In this document: positions 27,852-37,748 of the stretch, one piece after another | Layout: every line of letters begins with the position of its first letter | Numbering within the stretch: position 1 is the first letter of the stretch | DNA from: Stenotrophomonas maltophilia | GTDB taxonomy: Bacteria; Pseudomonadota; Gammaproteobacteria; Xanthomonadales; Xanthomonadaceae | Length of the DNA: 64,000 nt | NCBI RefSeq assembly: GCF_001676385.1 | Contig: NZ_LYVJ01000013.1 | Span: forward strand, 1-64,000 | Direction of reading: 5' to 3' | Made by a program: the position numbers and the translations under genes | Notes under the pieces: generated by a model | Told to the model about the DNA's origin: nothing | Database searches by the model: none | Seen by the model: only the letters and a program-made list of their open reading frames with translations

Positions 27852-28367
27852 ATGACGACCTTCTCACGTTCGTTCAGGCCCGCCCCCGCTCGCACGCAGC
27901 GCGGCGCCGTGCTCTATGTCGCGTTGATCATGCTCATTCTGCTGGCGCTGCTCGGTATTGCCGGCATGCAGGTAGCCGGCATGCAGGAGAAGATGGCAGC
28001 GAACTACCGCGCCGCCAACCGGGCTTTCCAGAATTCCGAGGGCGTGGTCCGTGCAGCCGAGCGCTCGGTGGAGAAAATCGCCAACCGCCAGGATGTGGGA
28101 GATGACAGCCTGGTGCAGTCCACCAACCTGTCGCGGGTCTGCGATGACGGCTTCGATCCGGCAATCTGGGCGGAAAGCCACCGCAACCAGACCCGCCCGG
28201 CGGTAAACGTCCGCCAGATCGACAGCTGCGTGATGGGCGAATCGTCCCTCGACATGGGCCGCCCGCTGGAAGACGTCACGCCGATCTACCAGATCACCGG
28301 GTTCGCCACCGACGATGCCGATGCGAGCTCGTCGTCGGTGGTCATCGATACCGTATTCAAACTCTGA
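27852..28367 (+). CDS. pilX: type IV pilus assembly protein PilX
   Basis: A 171-residue minor pilin. The N-terminal part RGAVLYVALIMLILLALLGIAG is PilX-like: the processing site resembles a prepilin but has no Glu5, as is usual for PilX. It is followed by EKMAANYRAANRAFQNSE, the conserved PilX_N motif. Its partners are PilV, PilW and PilY1 in the same operon. 11 bases separate it from pilY1. Confidence 0.88.
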   Translation: MTTFSRSFRPAPARTQRGAVLYVALIMLILLALLGIAGMQVAGMQEKMAANYRAANRAFQNSEGVVRAAERSVEKIANRQDVGDDSLVQSTNLSRVCDDGFDPAIWAESHRNQTRPAVNVRQIDSCVMGESSLDMGRPLEDVTPIYQITGFATDDADASSSSVVIDTVFKL

Positions 28368-28378
28368 GGACGCAGGCC

Positions 28379-31300
28379 ATGGCTTCGCGCAAAATTCGCT
28401 TCATGGCCGCTGGCGGTGCCGCACTGGCACTGGGAGGGGGCTACGTCATCTACAGCCTGATGGCGGCCCAGGCCCAGGGCACGCTGGCGCAGGCGCCGCT
28501 GAACATCCAGGTGCAGACCGCGCCGGCCTTCCTGATGGCGCTGGATGATTCCGGCTCGATGCTGTGGGAAGTGCTGAACAATACCCGTGACGGTGTCTAT
28601 CGTTGGGGTGGAAAGAGTTTCTATAACGGCAGTGAGCCGTATGGCTATGTCGATGGCGGGAGCATGTACCACTACGTGTTCCCGAGCTATGGACGTGACT
28701 CGAATCGCGCGCTTCCGCCGCTGGACGCGTACGGGTTCGTGCGTTCTCCAGATATCAACGGCTCCTACTTCGATCCGCGCGAGACCTATTCCCGATGGAA
28801 GACCGGACTTCCGGAACCCAATGACAATTTCCCGAAGACCGCCATTGATCCGGTGAGTGCGCCATTGGATCCGCGCCCCGGTACGCCCGACGGGAAGATC
28901 AACGGTAGCCTCAACCTGACCGCTGATTCGACGATGACGTCCATCGCCCTCAGTTCCGGCGCTGCGAACTGGCGGTTCCAGTTCTACAGCGGCATGGAAC
29001 TGCCGGTGGGGACCCGCATCGAGAGCGGCCGTTGCAGCGATGTGAACCGCAGCAACAGCAGCACCCAGGGCAGTTTCTCTGTGCTCAGCCAGAAGGTCAC
29101 GCTCAGCGGGAGCTGCAGCGCGGCGATGGTGTTCTATCCGGCGACCTTCTACCTGACGGATCCGGCCACGCTGCCCGCTGATTACGGCTATACCGCCAAG
29201 CCGGCGGCGATTTCCAATCCTGTGGGTGGGCGTCCGGGCACCTTGTACAAGTACGAAATCAAGCTGGAGAACTTCGGCAACAGCGCGGAAAAATACAATG
29301 CTGCGATGGGAAACTTCGCGAACTGGTTCAGCCTGTACCGGACCCGCCGTGAAGCCTTGATCGGTGCCGCGACCAATGCGTTGCATGGTACGACCAACCT
29401 GCGCGTGGGCTGGTTCCGCATCAATGACCGGCAGCCGGTCACCATGTTCAACATGACCGATGAAGTCGCCAAGTCGAAACTGCTGGACGACATCATGAGG
29501 AGGATGCGTGCCAGCGGCAGCACGCCGAACCGGTCAGCCGCGGACTACCTGGGCAAGCAGTTCCAGCGCACGGATGCGGACGCTCCGGTGCAGCTGTCGT
29601 GCCAGAAGAACGCCGGCATGCTGTTCACCGATGGCTACATCAATGAAAGTGGCAACACCACATTGATGAAGGACCTGGTGGCGCCGTACTACAACAGCTC
29701 CCTCGTGCCCGGCAAGGAGACCAACACGGTGCCGGTGCCGGCCGAGTGCAAGGGACCGAGTCCGGATCCGTCGCTGGACTGCAATACTCACCTGCACATG
29801 AATTTCTATGGCGTGACGCTGGGCACGCAGGGCAAGGAATTCGGCGTGCGGTATCTGCCGGACCCGCTGCGCCCGTGGGTGCTCAGCCCCAACCCGTACG
29901 TGGTGAAGCCCAACTTCCCGACGACAACACAGAACCTCAAGCCCGAAGCCGTCGACGAGCTGTGGAACGCGGTCTATGACACCCGTGGCGAAATGGTCAA
30001 CGCCACGCGCCCGGCCGAGATCACCGCAGCCATGCGCCGCATCATCAGCAACGTCGCCCAGGGCGCCACGCCGTCCGGCTCGCGCTCGCTGACCGGTGCA
30101 CGCATCGGTGTCGGTTCGCTGTCGGTGGAGCCGTTCTACGAGGCCACCAACAACGGCACCGACTGGTACAGCAAGCTGCGCGCCTTCAAGCTGAGCGTTG
30201 AACCGTCGACCCGCAAGATCGTTTCGGAAGAGGCCTGGGAGGCGTCTGCGAAGATGCCGGCGGCTGCATCACGCCGCATCCGTTTCTGGCGCAATGGCGC
30301 GCTGGAAGACTTCACCGGCAGCAATGTCAGCCTGGCCAATCTGTGCACCAAGTCGTCGACGCTGTATCCGGGCATCCTGATCTGCAGCGCGTCCGAGCTG
30401 GCCGGACTGGCCACCGATTCCGCCACGGCCGTGGCCTACCTGCGTGGCGACAGCAGCAAGGAGAGGCGCAACGGTGGCAAGCTGCGGGATCGCAGCACCG
30501 TGCTGGGCGACATCATCACCTCCACGCCGGTGCTGAGTTCGCCGCTGGATGACTACGGGTTCGGCCGCCTTCCGGGCACGATGGGCAGCAGTTACGCCGC
30601 CTACATGACCACCAAGCGCAATGCTCGCCGCTACATGGTCTACGCCGGCGCCAACGACGGCATGCTGCACGCCTTCGATGGCGGCATGGGCGCCGATGGC
30701 CAGATGGATACCGACGGTGGCAAGGAACGGTTCGCCTACATTCCCTCGACCTCGCTGGGCCACATGGGCAACCTGTTGCTGCCCAACGACCCCACCAACC
30801 AGAATACCCAGCGTTTCCAGCACCGCTACTACGTCGACGGCCCGGTGACGATCAGCGACACCTACGGCAGCAACGGGTGGACCACGTCGCTGGTGGGCAC
30901 GGCTGGTGCCGGCGGCCGCAGCGTGTTCGCGCTGGATGTGTCCGATCCGGGCAACTTCGGCGCCACCGGCTCCCTGTTGTGGGAGATCAGTGATCTCGAT
31001 TCTTCGCTTGACGATGCTGTCCGCGCCAACATCGGCCACGTGCTGGGCAAGCCGGTGATCGTGCCGGTGAAGAACGCCGACGGTTCGGTGGGCTTCAAGG
31101 CGATCTTCGGCAACGGCTATGAGAGCAGGAGTGGCAAGGCGGTACTGTTCGTGGTCGACATGGTGGCGGGCCGTACGCCGACCATCCGCATGATCGAGGC
31201 GATCGAGTCGGGTACCAACCTGCCGTCGGGCAGCAACGGGCTGGGCAACATCGTGGTGGTCGATCGCTGGGGCGGAACCGGGCAGAACGCGCGGGTGCGC

Positions 31301-32125
31301 GATGGCCTGGCCGATACGGTCTATGGCGCCGACAAGCGTGGGGTGATCTGGAAGTTCGACCTTCGCGCCACCACCGCGCCGACGGTGCCGTTGTTCACCA
31401 CCAACACGCATGTCGATCCAAGCGACCGCCTGACCTATCGCCAGCCGATCACCGGTGGCATGACGGTGACCACCGGGCCGTCCGGTGGCGTGATGCTGAT
31501 CTTCGGGACCGGCAGCTTCTCCTACTACGGTGACGAGAACGATGCGGCGGTGCAGGCGCTGTACGGCATCAATGACACCGCCCCGGGCCAGCCGACCACG
31601 ACGCTGACCTCGGCGAACCTGCGCCCGTACACGGCCGAGATCGGTGCCGGCGTGCGGACGCTGCGCGCCGGAACCGCGCCCACGGTCAGCCGCGGCTGGA
31701 CCGTGGTACTGGCCAACAAGGAGCGTGCGGTCGGCAATCCGCGGATCGTGTCCGGTGTGGTGTTCTTCCCGACCTATATCCCGTCGGACGCTCGCGGCTG
31801 CTCCGTGGACGGTGCGAACTGGCTGTTCGGCCTGCAGGCCAGCACCGGGCAGGCCGCGATGTCGCAGGTGCGCTTCGGCGCGCCCGACGGCAGGTCGCCG
31901 GGTGCGGGAACTGCCGGTGTTGCCCTCAATACCGGTGGCAATGCCCCGGTGAGGGATGTGACGACGTCGGTGGTGCCGCGCCTGGCGCCGCCGGACAGCA
32001 CTCCCGGCAACCCACCGCCGCAGCCGCCGGGTGAGGCCTGCCTGATGCAGATCTCAGTGGCCGGTGCTGATCCGATGTACCTGCCATATCCCTGTGGCCG
32101 CCAGTCATGGAGGCAGATCCAGTGA
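28379..32125 (+). CDS. pilY1: pilus tip adhesin / assembly factor PilY1
   Basis: A 1248-residue exported protein. An N-terminal hydrophobic segment (residues 9-34) is followed by a von Willebrand A-like region with a MIDAS-type start (ALDDSGSM near residue 56). The C-terminal beta-propeller PilC domain spans residues about 700-1150, with GANDGMLHAFDGGMG and the calcium-loop-like DGLADTVYGADKRGVIWKFD. PilY1 sits at the pilus tip and promotes adhesion and surface sensing. It belongs to fimT-pilV-W-X-Y1-pilE; its end overlaps a possible early pilE start. Confidence 0.92.
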   Translation: MASRKIRFMAAGGAALALGGGYVIYSLMAAQAQGTLAQAPLNIQVQTAPAFLMALDDSGSMLWEVLNNTRDGVYRWGGKSFYNGSEPYGYVDGGSMYHYVFPSYGRDSNRALPPLDAYGFVRSPDINGSYFDPRETYSRWKTGLPEPNDNFPKTAIDPVSAPLDPRPGTPDGKINGSLNLTADSTMTSIALSSGAANWRFQFYSGMELPVGTRIESGRCSDVNRSNSSTQGSFSVLSQKVTLSGSCSAAMVFYPATFYLTDPATLPADYGYTAKPAAISNPVGGRPGTLYKYEIKLENFGNSAEKYNAAMGNFANWFSLYRTRREALIGAATNALHGTTNLRVGWFRINDRQPVTMFNMTDEVAKSKLLDDIMRRMRASGSTPNRSAADYLGKQFQRTDADAPVQLSCQKNAGMLFTDGYINESGNTTLMKDLVAPYYNSSLVPGKETNTVPVPAECKGPSPDPSLDCNTHLHMNFYGVTLGTQGKEFGVRYLPDPLRPWVLSPNPYVVKPNFPTTTQNLKPEAVDELWNAVYDTRGEMVNATRPAEITAAMRRIISNVAQGATPSGSRSLTGARIGVGSLSVEPFYEATNNGTDWYSKLRAFKLSVEPSTRKIVSEEAWEASAKMPAAASRRIRFWRNGALEDFTGSNVSLANLCTKSSTLYPGILICSASELAGLATDSATAVAYLRGDSSKERRNGGKLRDRSTVLGDIITSTPVLSSPLDDYGFGRLPGTMGSSYAAYMTTKRNARRYMVYAGANDGMLHAFDGGMGADGQMDTDGGKERFAYIPSTSLGHMGNLLLPNDPTNQNTQRFQHRYYVDGPVTISDTYGSNGWTTSLVGTAGAGGRSVFALDVSDPGNFGATGSLLWEISDLDSSLDDAVRANIGHVLGKPVIVPVKNADGSVGFKAIFGNGYESRSGKAVLFVVDMVAGRTPTIRMIEAIESGTNLPSGSNGLGNIVVVDRWGGTGQNARVRDGLADTVYGADKRGVIWKFDLRATTAPTVPLFTTNTHVDPSDRLTYRQPITGGMTVTTGPSGGVMLIFGTGSFSYYGDENDAAVQALYGINDTAPGQPTTTLTSANLRPYTAEIGAGVRTLRAGTAPTVSRGWTVVLANKERAVGNPRIVSGVVFFPTYIPSDARGCSVDGANWLFGLQASTGQAAMSQVRFGAPDGRSPGAGTAGVALNTGGNAPVRDVTTSVVPRLAPPDSTPGNPPPQPPGEACLMQISVAGADPMYLPYPCGRQSWRQIQ

Positions 32126-32163
32126 CCGGCGTCCATCCTTCCCCGGCAGCAGGAGCCCGTGCA

Positions 32164-32586
32164 ATGCATCAGTCTTTCGCGGCGGGTCGCCTGGCCCGTG
32201 GTTTCACTCTGATCGAGCTGATGATCGTGGTGGCGGTCGTGGCAATCCTCGCCGCGATCGCCTATCCGAACTACAGCGAACACGTGCGCAAGTCGCGGCG
32301 GGCCCAGGCCAAGGCCGACCTGGTGGAATACGCACAGCTGGCCGAGCGCTTCCACACGGTCAACAACACCTATGTCGGTTTCAAATTCCCCGGCAATGCC
32401 GATACGATCAACTCCCCGCGCGAGGGCGGGACGGCCGCGTACACCCTGTCCATGCAGACCGCGCAGTCGACATTCACCTTTACCGCCACCGCCGTCAACG
32501 CACAGGCCGAGGACAAGTGTGGCGATCTGACGCTCAACCAGGCCAACGTGAAAACCGCCAAGGCCACGTTGTCCCAGTGCTGGTGA
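32164..32586 (+). CDS. pilE: type IV pilus minor pilin PilE
   Basis: A 140-residue prepilin with signal RLARG|FTLIELMIVVAVVAI. Its C-terminal domain ends in two cysteines (DKCGDL ... SQCW) that probably form the pilin D-loop disulfide. AGCAGGAG lies 8 bases before the ATG at 32164. An alternative start at 32107 overlaps pilY1 but places 20 unrelated residues before the signal. It closes the minor-pilin operon; only a weak hairpin without a T-run (GGGAGTG/CACTCCC at 32621) follows, and it overlaps the tRNA promoter. Confidence 0.88.
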   Translation: MHQSFAAGRLARGFTLIELMIVVAVVAILAAIAYPNYSEHVRKSRRAQAKADLVEYAQLAERFHTVNNTYVGFKFPGNADTINSPREGGTAAYTLSMQTAQSTFTFTATAVNAQAEDKCGDLTLNQANVKTAKATLSQCW

Positions 32587-32627
32587 CGGCAGCGGAAGGG
32601 AGTGCCGGAGGCGCGTGAACGGGAGTG

Positions 32628-32656
32628 TTGCACTCCCTGTTCGAGGTGATTACAAT
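32628..32656 (+). promoter_or_regulatory. sigma70 promoter of tRNA-Asn
   Basis: TTGCAC at 32628-32633 and TACAAT at 32651-32656 are spaced by exactly 17 bases. Transcription would begin about 4 bases before the mature tRNA 5' end at 32667. Confidence 0.8.
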
Positions 32657-32666
32657 GCGCGTCCCC

Positions 32667-32743
32667 GCCCGAATAGCTCAGCCGGTTAGAGCACTTGACT
32701 GTTAATCAGGGGGTCGTTGGTTCGAGTCCAACTTCGGGCGCCA
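32667..32743 (+). tRNA. tRNA-Asn (GTT)
   Basis: A 77-nt gene including CCA. The acceptor stem GCCCGAA pairs with TTCGGGC, the anticodon GTT is at 32701-32703 in loop CTGTTAA, and the T-loop is GGTTCGAGTCC. The 3' CCA is encoded. It is flanked by its own promoter and terminator. Confidence 0.97.
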
Positions 32744-32756
32744 TATATTGCACATC

Positions 32757-32787
32757 AAAGGCCTGCGAACGCTCGCAGGCCTTTTTT
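32757..32787 (+). terminator. terminator after tRNA-Asn
   Basis: Twelve-pair stem AAAGGCCTGCGA / TCGCAGGCCTTT with loop ACGC, then a T-run. It starts 14 bases after the tRNA CCA. Confidence 0.92.
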
Positions 32788-32818
32788 GTTGCCTGCTCGA
32801 GAGCGGATTGCATCGTTT

Positions 32819-33355
32819 TCAGCAGGATTGGCCGGCCCGTGTTCTGGACGAGCGGATCCGGCCACTGTTGCTGACGATGATCCGCGAATGTTCGCGTCCC
32901 TTCGCGCAGATGCGCAGCGTCAGGTTGCTGCCGGGGCTGCGGCCATCCGGCTGGAAATGGAGTTGCGGTCGCCCGCTGCTGCTGGCGGCATTGATCGTGA
33001 CATCCGGACGGCCAGCCTGATGCAGGACAAGGGCATCGGCCGAGGCTGGCGGACGCCATGAGCCGGTGGTCCGGTAGGCAATCCAGCCCTGGCTCCAGTC
33101 ATCCCCGCAGCGCAGCCCGTCCGCGCTGGCACAGAGGCCGATCAGCTCGCGGCGCATGATGGCCTGGGTGCGTGCCGTGGCCAGGGCCGTCTGCAGGCTG
33201 AAGCGGGTGGCTTCCGCGCGCTGGCGCAGCAGCAGAGCCTGCAGTGAGGGCCAGCCGGCAGCCAGCAGCACGGCGAGTACTGCCGTGATGGCCAGGAGTT
33301 CGATCAGGTGCATGCCGCGCGACGCGGCGCAGCCGGGAGCGTTGGGACGGCGCAT
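32819..33355 (-). CDS. orphan FimT/GspH-like pseudopilin with GRxR motif
   Basis: A 178-residue prepilin-like protein away from the main pilin operon. The signal is [23 protein letters not shown]: Glu5 is kept, but +1 is Met rather than Phe. A GspH-type domain follows, and the C-terminus contains SGRIRSSR. That GRxR motif is the DNA-contacting motif described for FimT of competent bacteria, so a role in DNA uptake is a reasonable inference. The start ATG at 33355 keeps a short leader; 33391 is possible. It is divergent from uvrB. Confidence 0.78.
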   Translation of the reverse strand: MRRPNAPGCAASRGMHLIELLAITAVLAVLLAAGWPSLQALLLRQRAEATRFSLQTALATARTQAIMRRELIGLCASADGLRCGDDWSQGWIAYRTTGSWRPPASADALVLHQAGRPDVTINAASSSGRPQLHFQPDGRSPGSNLTLRICAKGREHSRIIVSNSGRIRSSRTRAGQSC

Positions 33356-33483
33356 GCATCCAGACTCCACGCCGGGCCGGGGGGCTGCCATCAGGCATCC
33401 TCGCGCTGGCCTGCCCGGAAACCCCTCAGCCAGCCGTCACCCCTTGCCCCGTATACTCGCCGTTCCCGGGAACTGGCACCACC

Positions 33484-35508
<2,025 letters not shown>

Positions 35509-35541
35509 ACACGACGCTGCCGCCGTCTCTTCACAAAATAG

Positions 35542-35570
35542 TTGCGCTTCATGGCCGGCATCCGTAATAT
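35542..35570 (+). promoter_or_regulatory. sigma70 promoter of the tRNA-Val genes
   Basis: TTGCGC at 35542-35547 and TAATAT at 35565-35570 are spaced by 17 bases, 45 bases before the first tRNA-Val. Confidence 0.75.
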
Positions 35571-35614
35571 ACGCGGCCTGCACCGGCGCAACCGCCGGGA
35601 TGCAGAAGCAAAAC

Positions 35615-35689
35615 GGGCGGTTAGCTCAGCGGTAGAGCACTACCTTGACATGGTAGGGGTCACAGGTTCGAACCCTGTACCGCCCACCA
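35615..35689 (+). tRNA. tRNA-Val (GAC), copy 1
   Basis: A 75-nt gene with encoded CCA. The acceptor stem GGGCGGT pairs with ACCGCCC; the anticodon GAC is at 35647-35649 between CTACC and GGTAG; the T-loop is GGTTCGAACCC. Identical to the copy at 35788. Confidence 0.97.
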
Positions 35690-35726
35690 CGAAGTCCCTG
35701 GAAGGGGGCTGTCGTGAACTGGAAAG

Positions 35727-35749
35727 CCCGGCCCTGGTGCCGGGTTTTT
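35727..35749 (+). terminator. terminator between the two tRNA-Val copies
   Basis: Stem CCCGGC / GCCGGG with loop CCTGGT, then TTTTT. No strong promoter is visible before the second copy, so it may be a partial terminator. Confidence 0.75.
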
Positions 35750-35787
35750 ACGTAACAAGGCCAGCCTTCGGGCGGCAAGAACAAGAT

Positions 35788-35862
35788 GGGCGGTTAGCTC
35801 AGCGGTAGAGCACTACCTTGACATGGTAGGGGTCACAGGTTCGAACCCTGTACCGCCCACCA
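35788..35862 (+). tRNA. tRNA-Val (GAC), copy 2
   Basis: Identical in all 75 bases to the copy at 35615, including the anticodon GAC and the CCA end. The two are separated by 98 bp, which suggests a recent duplication or gene conversion. Confidence 0.97.
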
Positions 35863-35902
35863 CCGGCAGCGGCCATGATCGGCGCAGCGGTGGATCACGA
35901 TC

Positions 35903-35929
35903 AAAGCCGGCCCTGGGCCGGTTTTTTTC
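35903..35929 (+). terminator. terminator after tRNA-Val copy 2
   Basis: Stem CCGGCC / GGCCGG with loop CTG, seven Ts from 35922. Confidence 0.85.
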
Positions 35930-35960
35930 TGTCTGTGGTTGCCGGTGCAGCTGCAACCGA

Positions 35961-36296
35961 TCAGCGTGGCATGACCAGGTCGTCGATGCTCACCACCCGC
36001 CGCAACCTCCACTGGCCGTCGGCGCGCTCCCAGATCTGCGCGATGTGGGCCGAGCGGGCCGGTGGCTGTCCGTCCCCGGTCCGGTCGTGCCGGGGCAGAT
36101 GACGCACGCCCAGCCGCAGGACGCGATCCTGGCACAGCGGGTACAGCAGCAGGGACGGGGCATCGTTTCCGTGTGGCGCGGTCGAAGGGGGGCGGCTTTC
36201 GGCAAGGAGGATCTGGCTGCGCAGCGCGCCCATGGCTGGCCCGTTGCCATCGCCGAGCAGGCCGGAGAGCAGCAGCAGGAGGGCAAGCATCGGCAT
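35961..36296 (-). CDS. exported protein with half of an NTF2/SnoaL-like fold
   Basis: A 111-residue protein from the ATG at 36296 (MPMLALLLLLSGLLG, a short signal peptide or anchor). The C-terminal 60 residues look like the second half of a DUF4440/NTF2-like protein: LLLYPLCQDRVLRLGVRHLP ... AHIAQIWERADGQWRLRRVV SID. The first half of such a domain, about 40 residues with the initial helices, is missing and replaced by a short Pro/Ser-rich stretch. So it may be a decayed or internally deleted gene. No enzymatic role is claimed. Confidence 0.55.
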   Translation of the reverse strand: MPMLALLLLLSGLLGDGNGPAMGALRSQILLAESRPPSTAPHGNDAPSLLLYPLCQDRVLRLGVRHLPRHDRTGDGQPPARSAHIAQIWERADGQWRLRRVVSIDDLVMPR

Positions 36297-36477
36297 GGCG
36301 CGGTGCTCCAGCGGGAATGTGCCCGCAGGCTGGCACGGCGTGTCCAATGCTGCAGCCCGGCTGCGACGAAAGGCAGAATGGCGCGGCCAAAGACCGCAAG
36401 ATGCCGATGAATCCGCGGCGGACAGCCGTAGACGGTGCGCTTCCGCGCACTCGCACTGTCATCCGGGGACCTGCTGC

Positions 36478-36621
36478 ATGAGCGACCACGTCGCGCTTTC
36501 CACGCCCGACCCGGTCCTTGAACGCTTGTCCGGCGGCAACCTGCTGGAAGGCACCCTCAAGGCCGTCATCCGGGGGGGGGCAATCCTGTGTGGGATGCTG
36601 GCCGGGCCCACCCTGTGGTGA
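36478..36621 (+). CDS. possible 47-residue small protein with a G9 tract
   Basis: A short frame with Met at 36478 and a GGGGAC ribosome-like site 9 bases upstream. The product is slightly hydrophobic at the end (AILCGMLAGPTLW). The codons CGG GGG GGG G at 36571-36580 form a run of nine G, which could slip and change the C-terminus to a different 20-residue tail. I do not recognise a family. It may be non-coding. Confidence 0.35.
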   Translation: MSDHVALSTPDPVLERLSGGNLLEGTLKAVIRGGAILCGMLAGPTLW

Positions 36622-36630
36622 GCGCCGGTA

Positions 36631-36915
36631 TCAGGCGCTGAATGCCTGGCGCAGGCTGTGCAGTGTCGCCTGGCGATGCGCCTTCGCGCGGGCTTCGCCC
36701 ATCTCCAGTTCCTGCAGGCGCAACCCGATCAGGGTCATCGACAGCGCGTATCCGCGTGCTGCGTCGGCCACGCGCGACAGGCTCACTGCGCGGCGCGCAA
36801 GCGCGTTGACGTGCTCGAGGTCGGGCATCAGGCCCAGATAGGCGCGCTCGGCGCTGTCCAGGTCGGGGGCACGCAGGATCGCGTGGGCTTCGGCGGTGGG
36901 GAAGACGGAGGCCAT
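36631..36915 (-). CDS. hypothetical protein, 94 residues
   Basis: A soluble, helix-rich small protein beginning MASVFPTAEAHAILRAPDLD and ending KAHRQATLHSLRQAFSA. No signal peptide or membrane helix. Codon use looks coding (third-position G/C high). I do not recognise the family. It lies between the small frame at 36478 and the response regulator and is transcribed away from the two-component system. The ATG at 36915 is chosen over 36963 because upstream codons look unlike a protein start. Confidence 0.6.
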   Translation of the reverse strand: MASVFPTAEAHAILRAPDLDSAERAYLGLMPDLEHVNALARRAVSLSRVADAARGYALSMTLIGLRLQELEMGEARAKAHRQATLHSLRQAFSA

Positions 36916-37075
36916 GGGGATCCTTGTCCGCGGTAGAACGCTTTGCGGGTGATGGCTGGGCATGTTGCTGACCCAACATTGTCAGAACATTGCGCCCGGG
37001 CAGTCGGCACGCCAGGGCGGAAAAAGCCGTCGCCAGGCACTATGATCGGCCCCGTTTCCGGTAGCCGGTGTCCCG

Positions 37076-37747
37076 ATGCGCATCCTCCTTGTCGAAGACG
37101 ACCCTGATCTGTCACGCGCCCTGCAGTCGGGCCTGGAACGGCAGGGCGTGGTTGCCGATGTGGTCGGCACCCTTGCCGAGGCGGCGATCGCGCTGCGCGA
37201 GCCGGTACACCAGTTGATGCTGCTCGACCGGCAGCTGCCCGATGGCGATGGTGCCGGTTTCGTTGCCACCGCGCGTGCGCTGCGGCCGAACCTGGCAGTG
37301 ATCATGCTGACCGCCAAGGGCAGGTTGTCGGACAAGGTGGAAGGCCTGGATGTCGGCGCCGATGACTATCTGGTCAAGCCGGTGGCCATCGAGGAACTGA
37401 TGGCGCGTATCCGTGCAGTCTCGCGGCGGCCCTCGGCCATGGTGACGCCGAGCCTGCGCCTGGGCCGGCTGGAGTTCGATTTCGAATCGCTGCAGGCCCA
37501 GGTGGAAGGCCAACCGATGGCACTGCCGCGGCGCCAGGTGCTGGTGCTGCAGGCGCTGGCGATGCGGCAGGGGCGCACGGTCACCCGCAGTGCGCTGGAA
37601 GCGGCGGTATACGGCTTCGACGATGAGATCCAGTCCAATGCCCTCGATGCGCATATCTCCAAGTTGCGAAAGGCGTTGCATCAGGCGGGGGCCGGCGTGG
37701 AGATCCATGTGATCCGGGGCGTCGGCTACCTGCTGGCGGAGGCCTGA
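37076..37747 (+). CDS. OmpR/PhoP-type response regulator
   Basis: A 223-residue DNA-binding response regulator. The receiver domain has the acidic pair Asp8/Asp9, phospho-acceptor Asp51 (MLLDRQLPDGDG), Thr79 and Lys101 (DYLVKPV). A winged-helix output domain (residues about 125-220) ends with DAHISKLRKAL and VIRGVGYLL. It pairs with the kinase starting 2 bases downstream. Targets and signal are unknown; no other gene nearby is clearly linked. Confidence 0.95.
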   Translation: MRILLVEDDPDLSRALQSGLERQGVVADVVGTLAEAAIALREPVHQLMLLDRQLPDGDGAGFVATARALRPNLAVIMLTAKGRLSDKVEGLDVGADDYLVKPVAIEELMARIRAVSRRPSAMVTPSLRLGRLEFDFESLQAQVEGQPMALPRRQVLVLQALAMRQGRTVTRSALEAAVYGFDDEIQSNALDAHISKLRKALHQAGAGVEIHVIRGVGYLLAEA

Positions 37748-37748
37748 G

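Noticed and set aside
35615..35862. Short reading frames over the tRNA-Val genes
   Set aside because: They are produced by the repeated tRNA sequence and are not genes.
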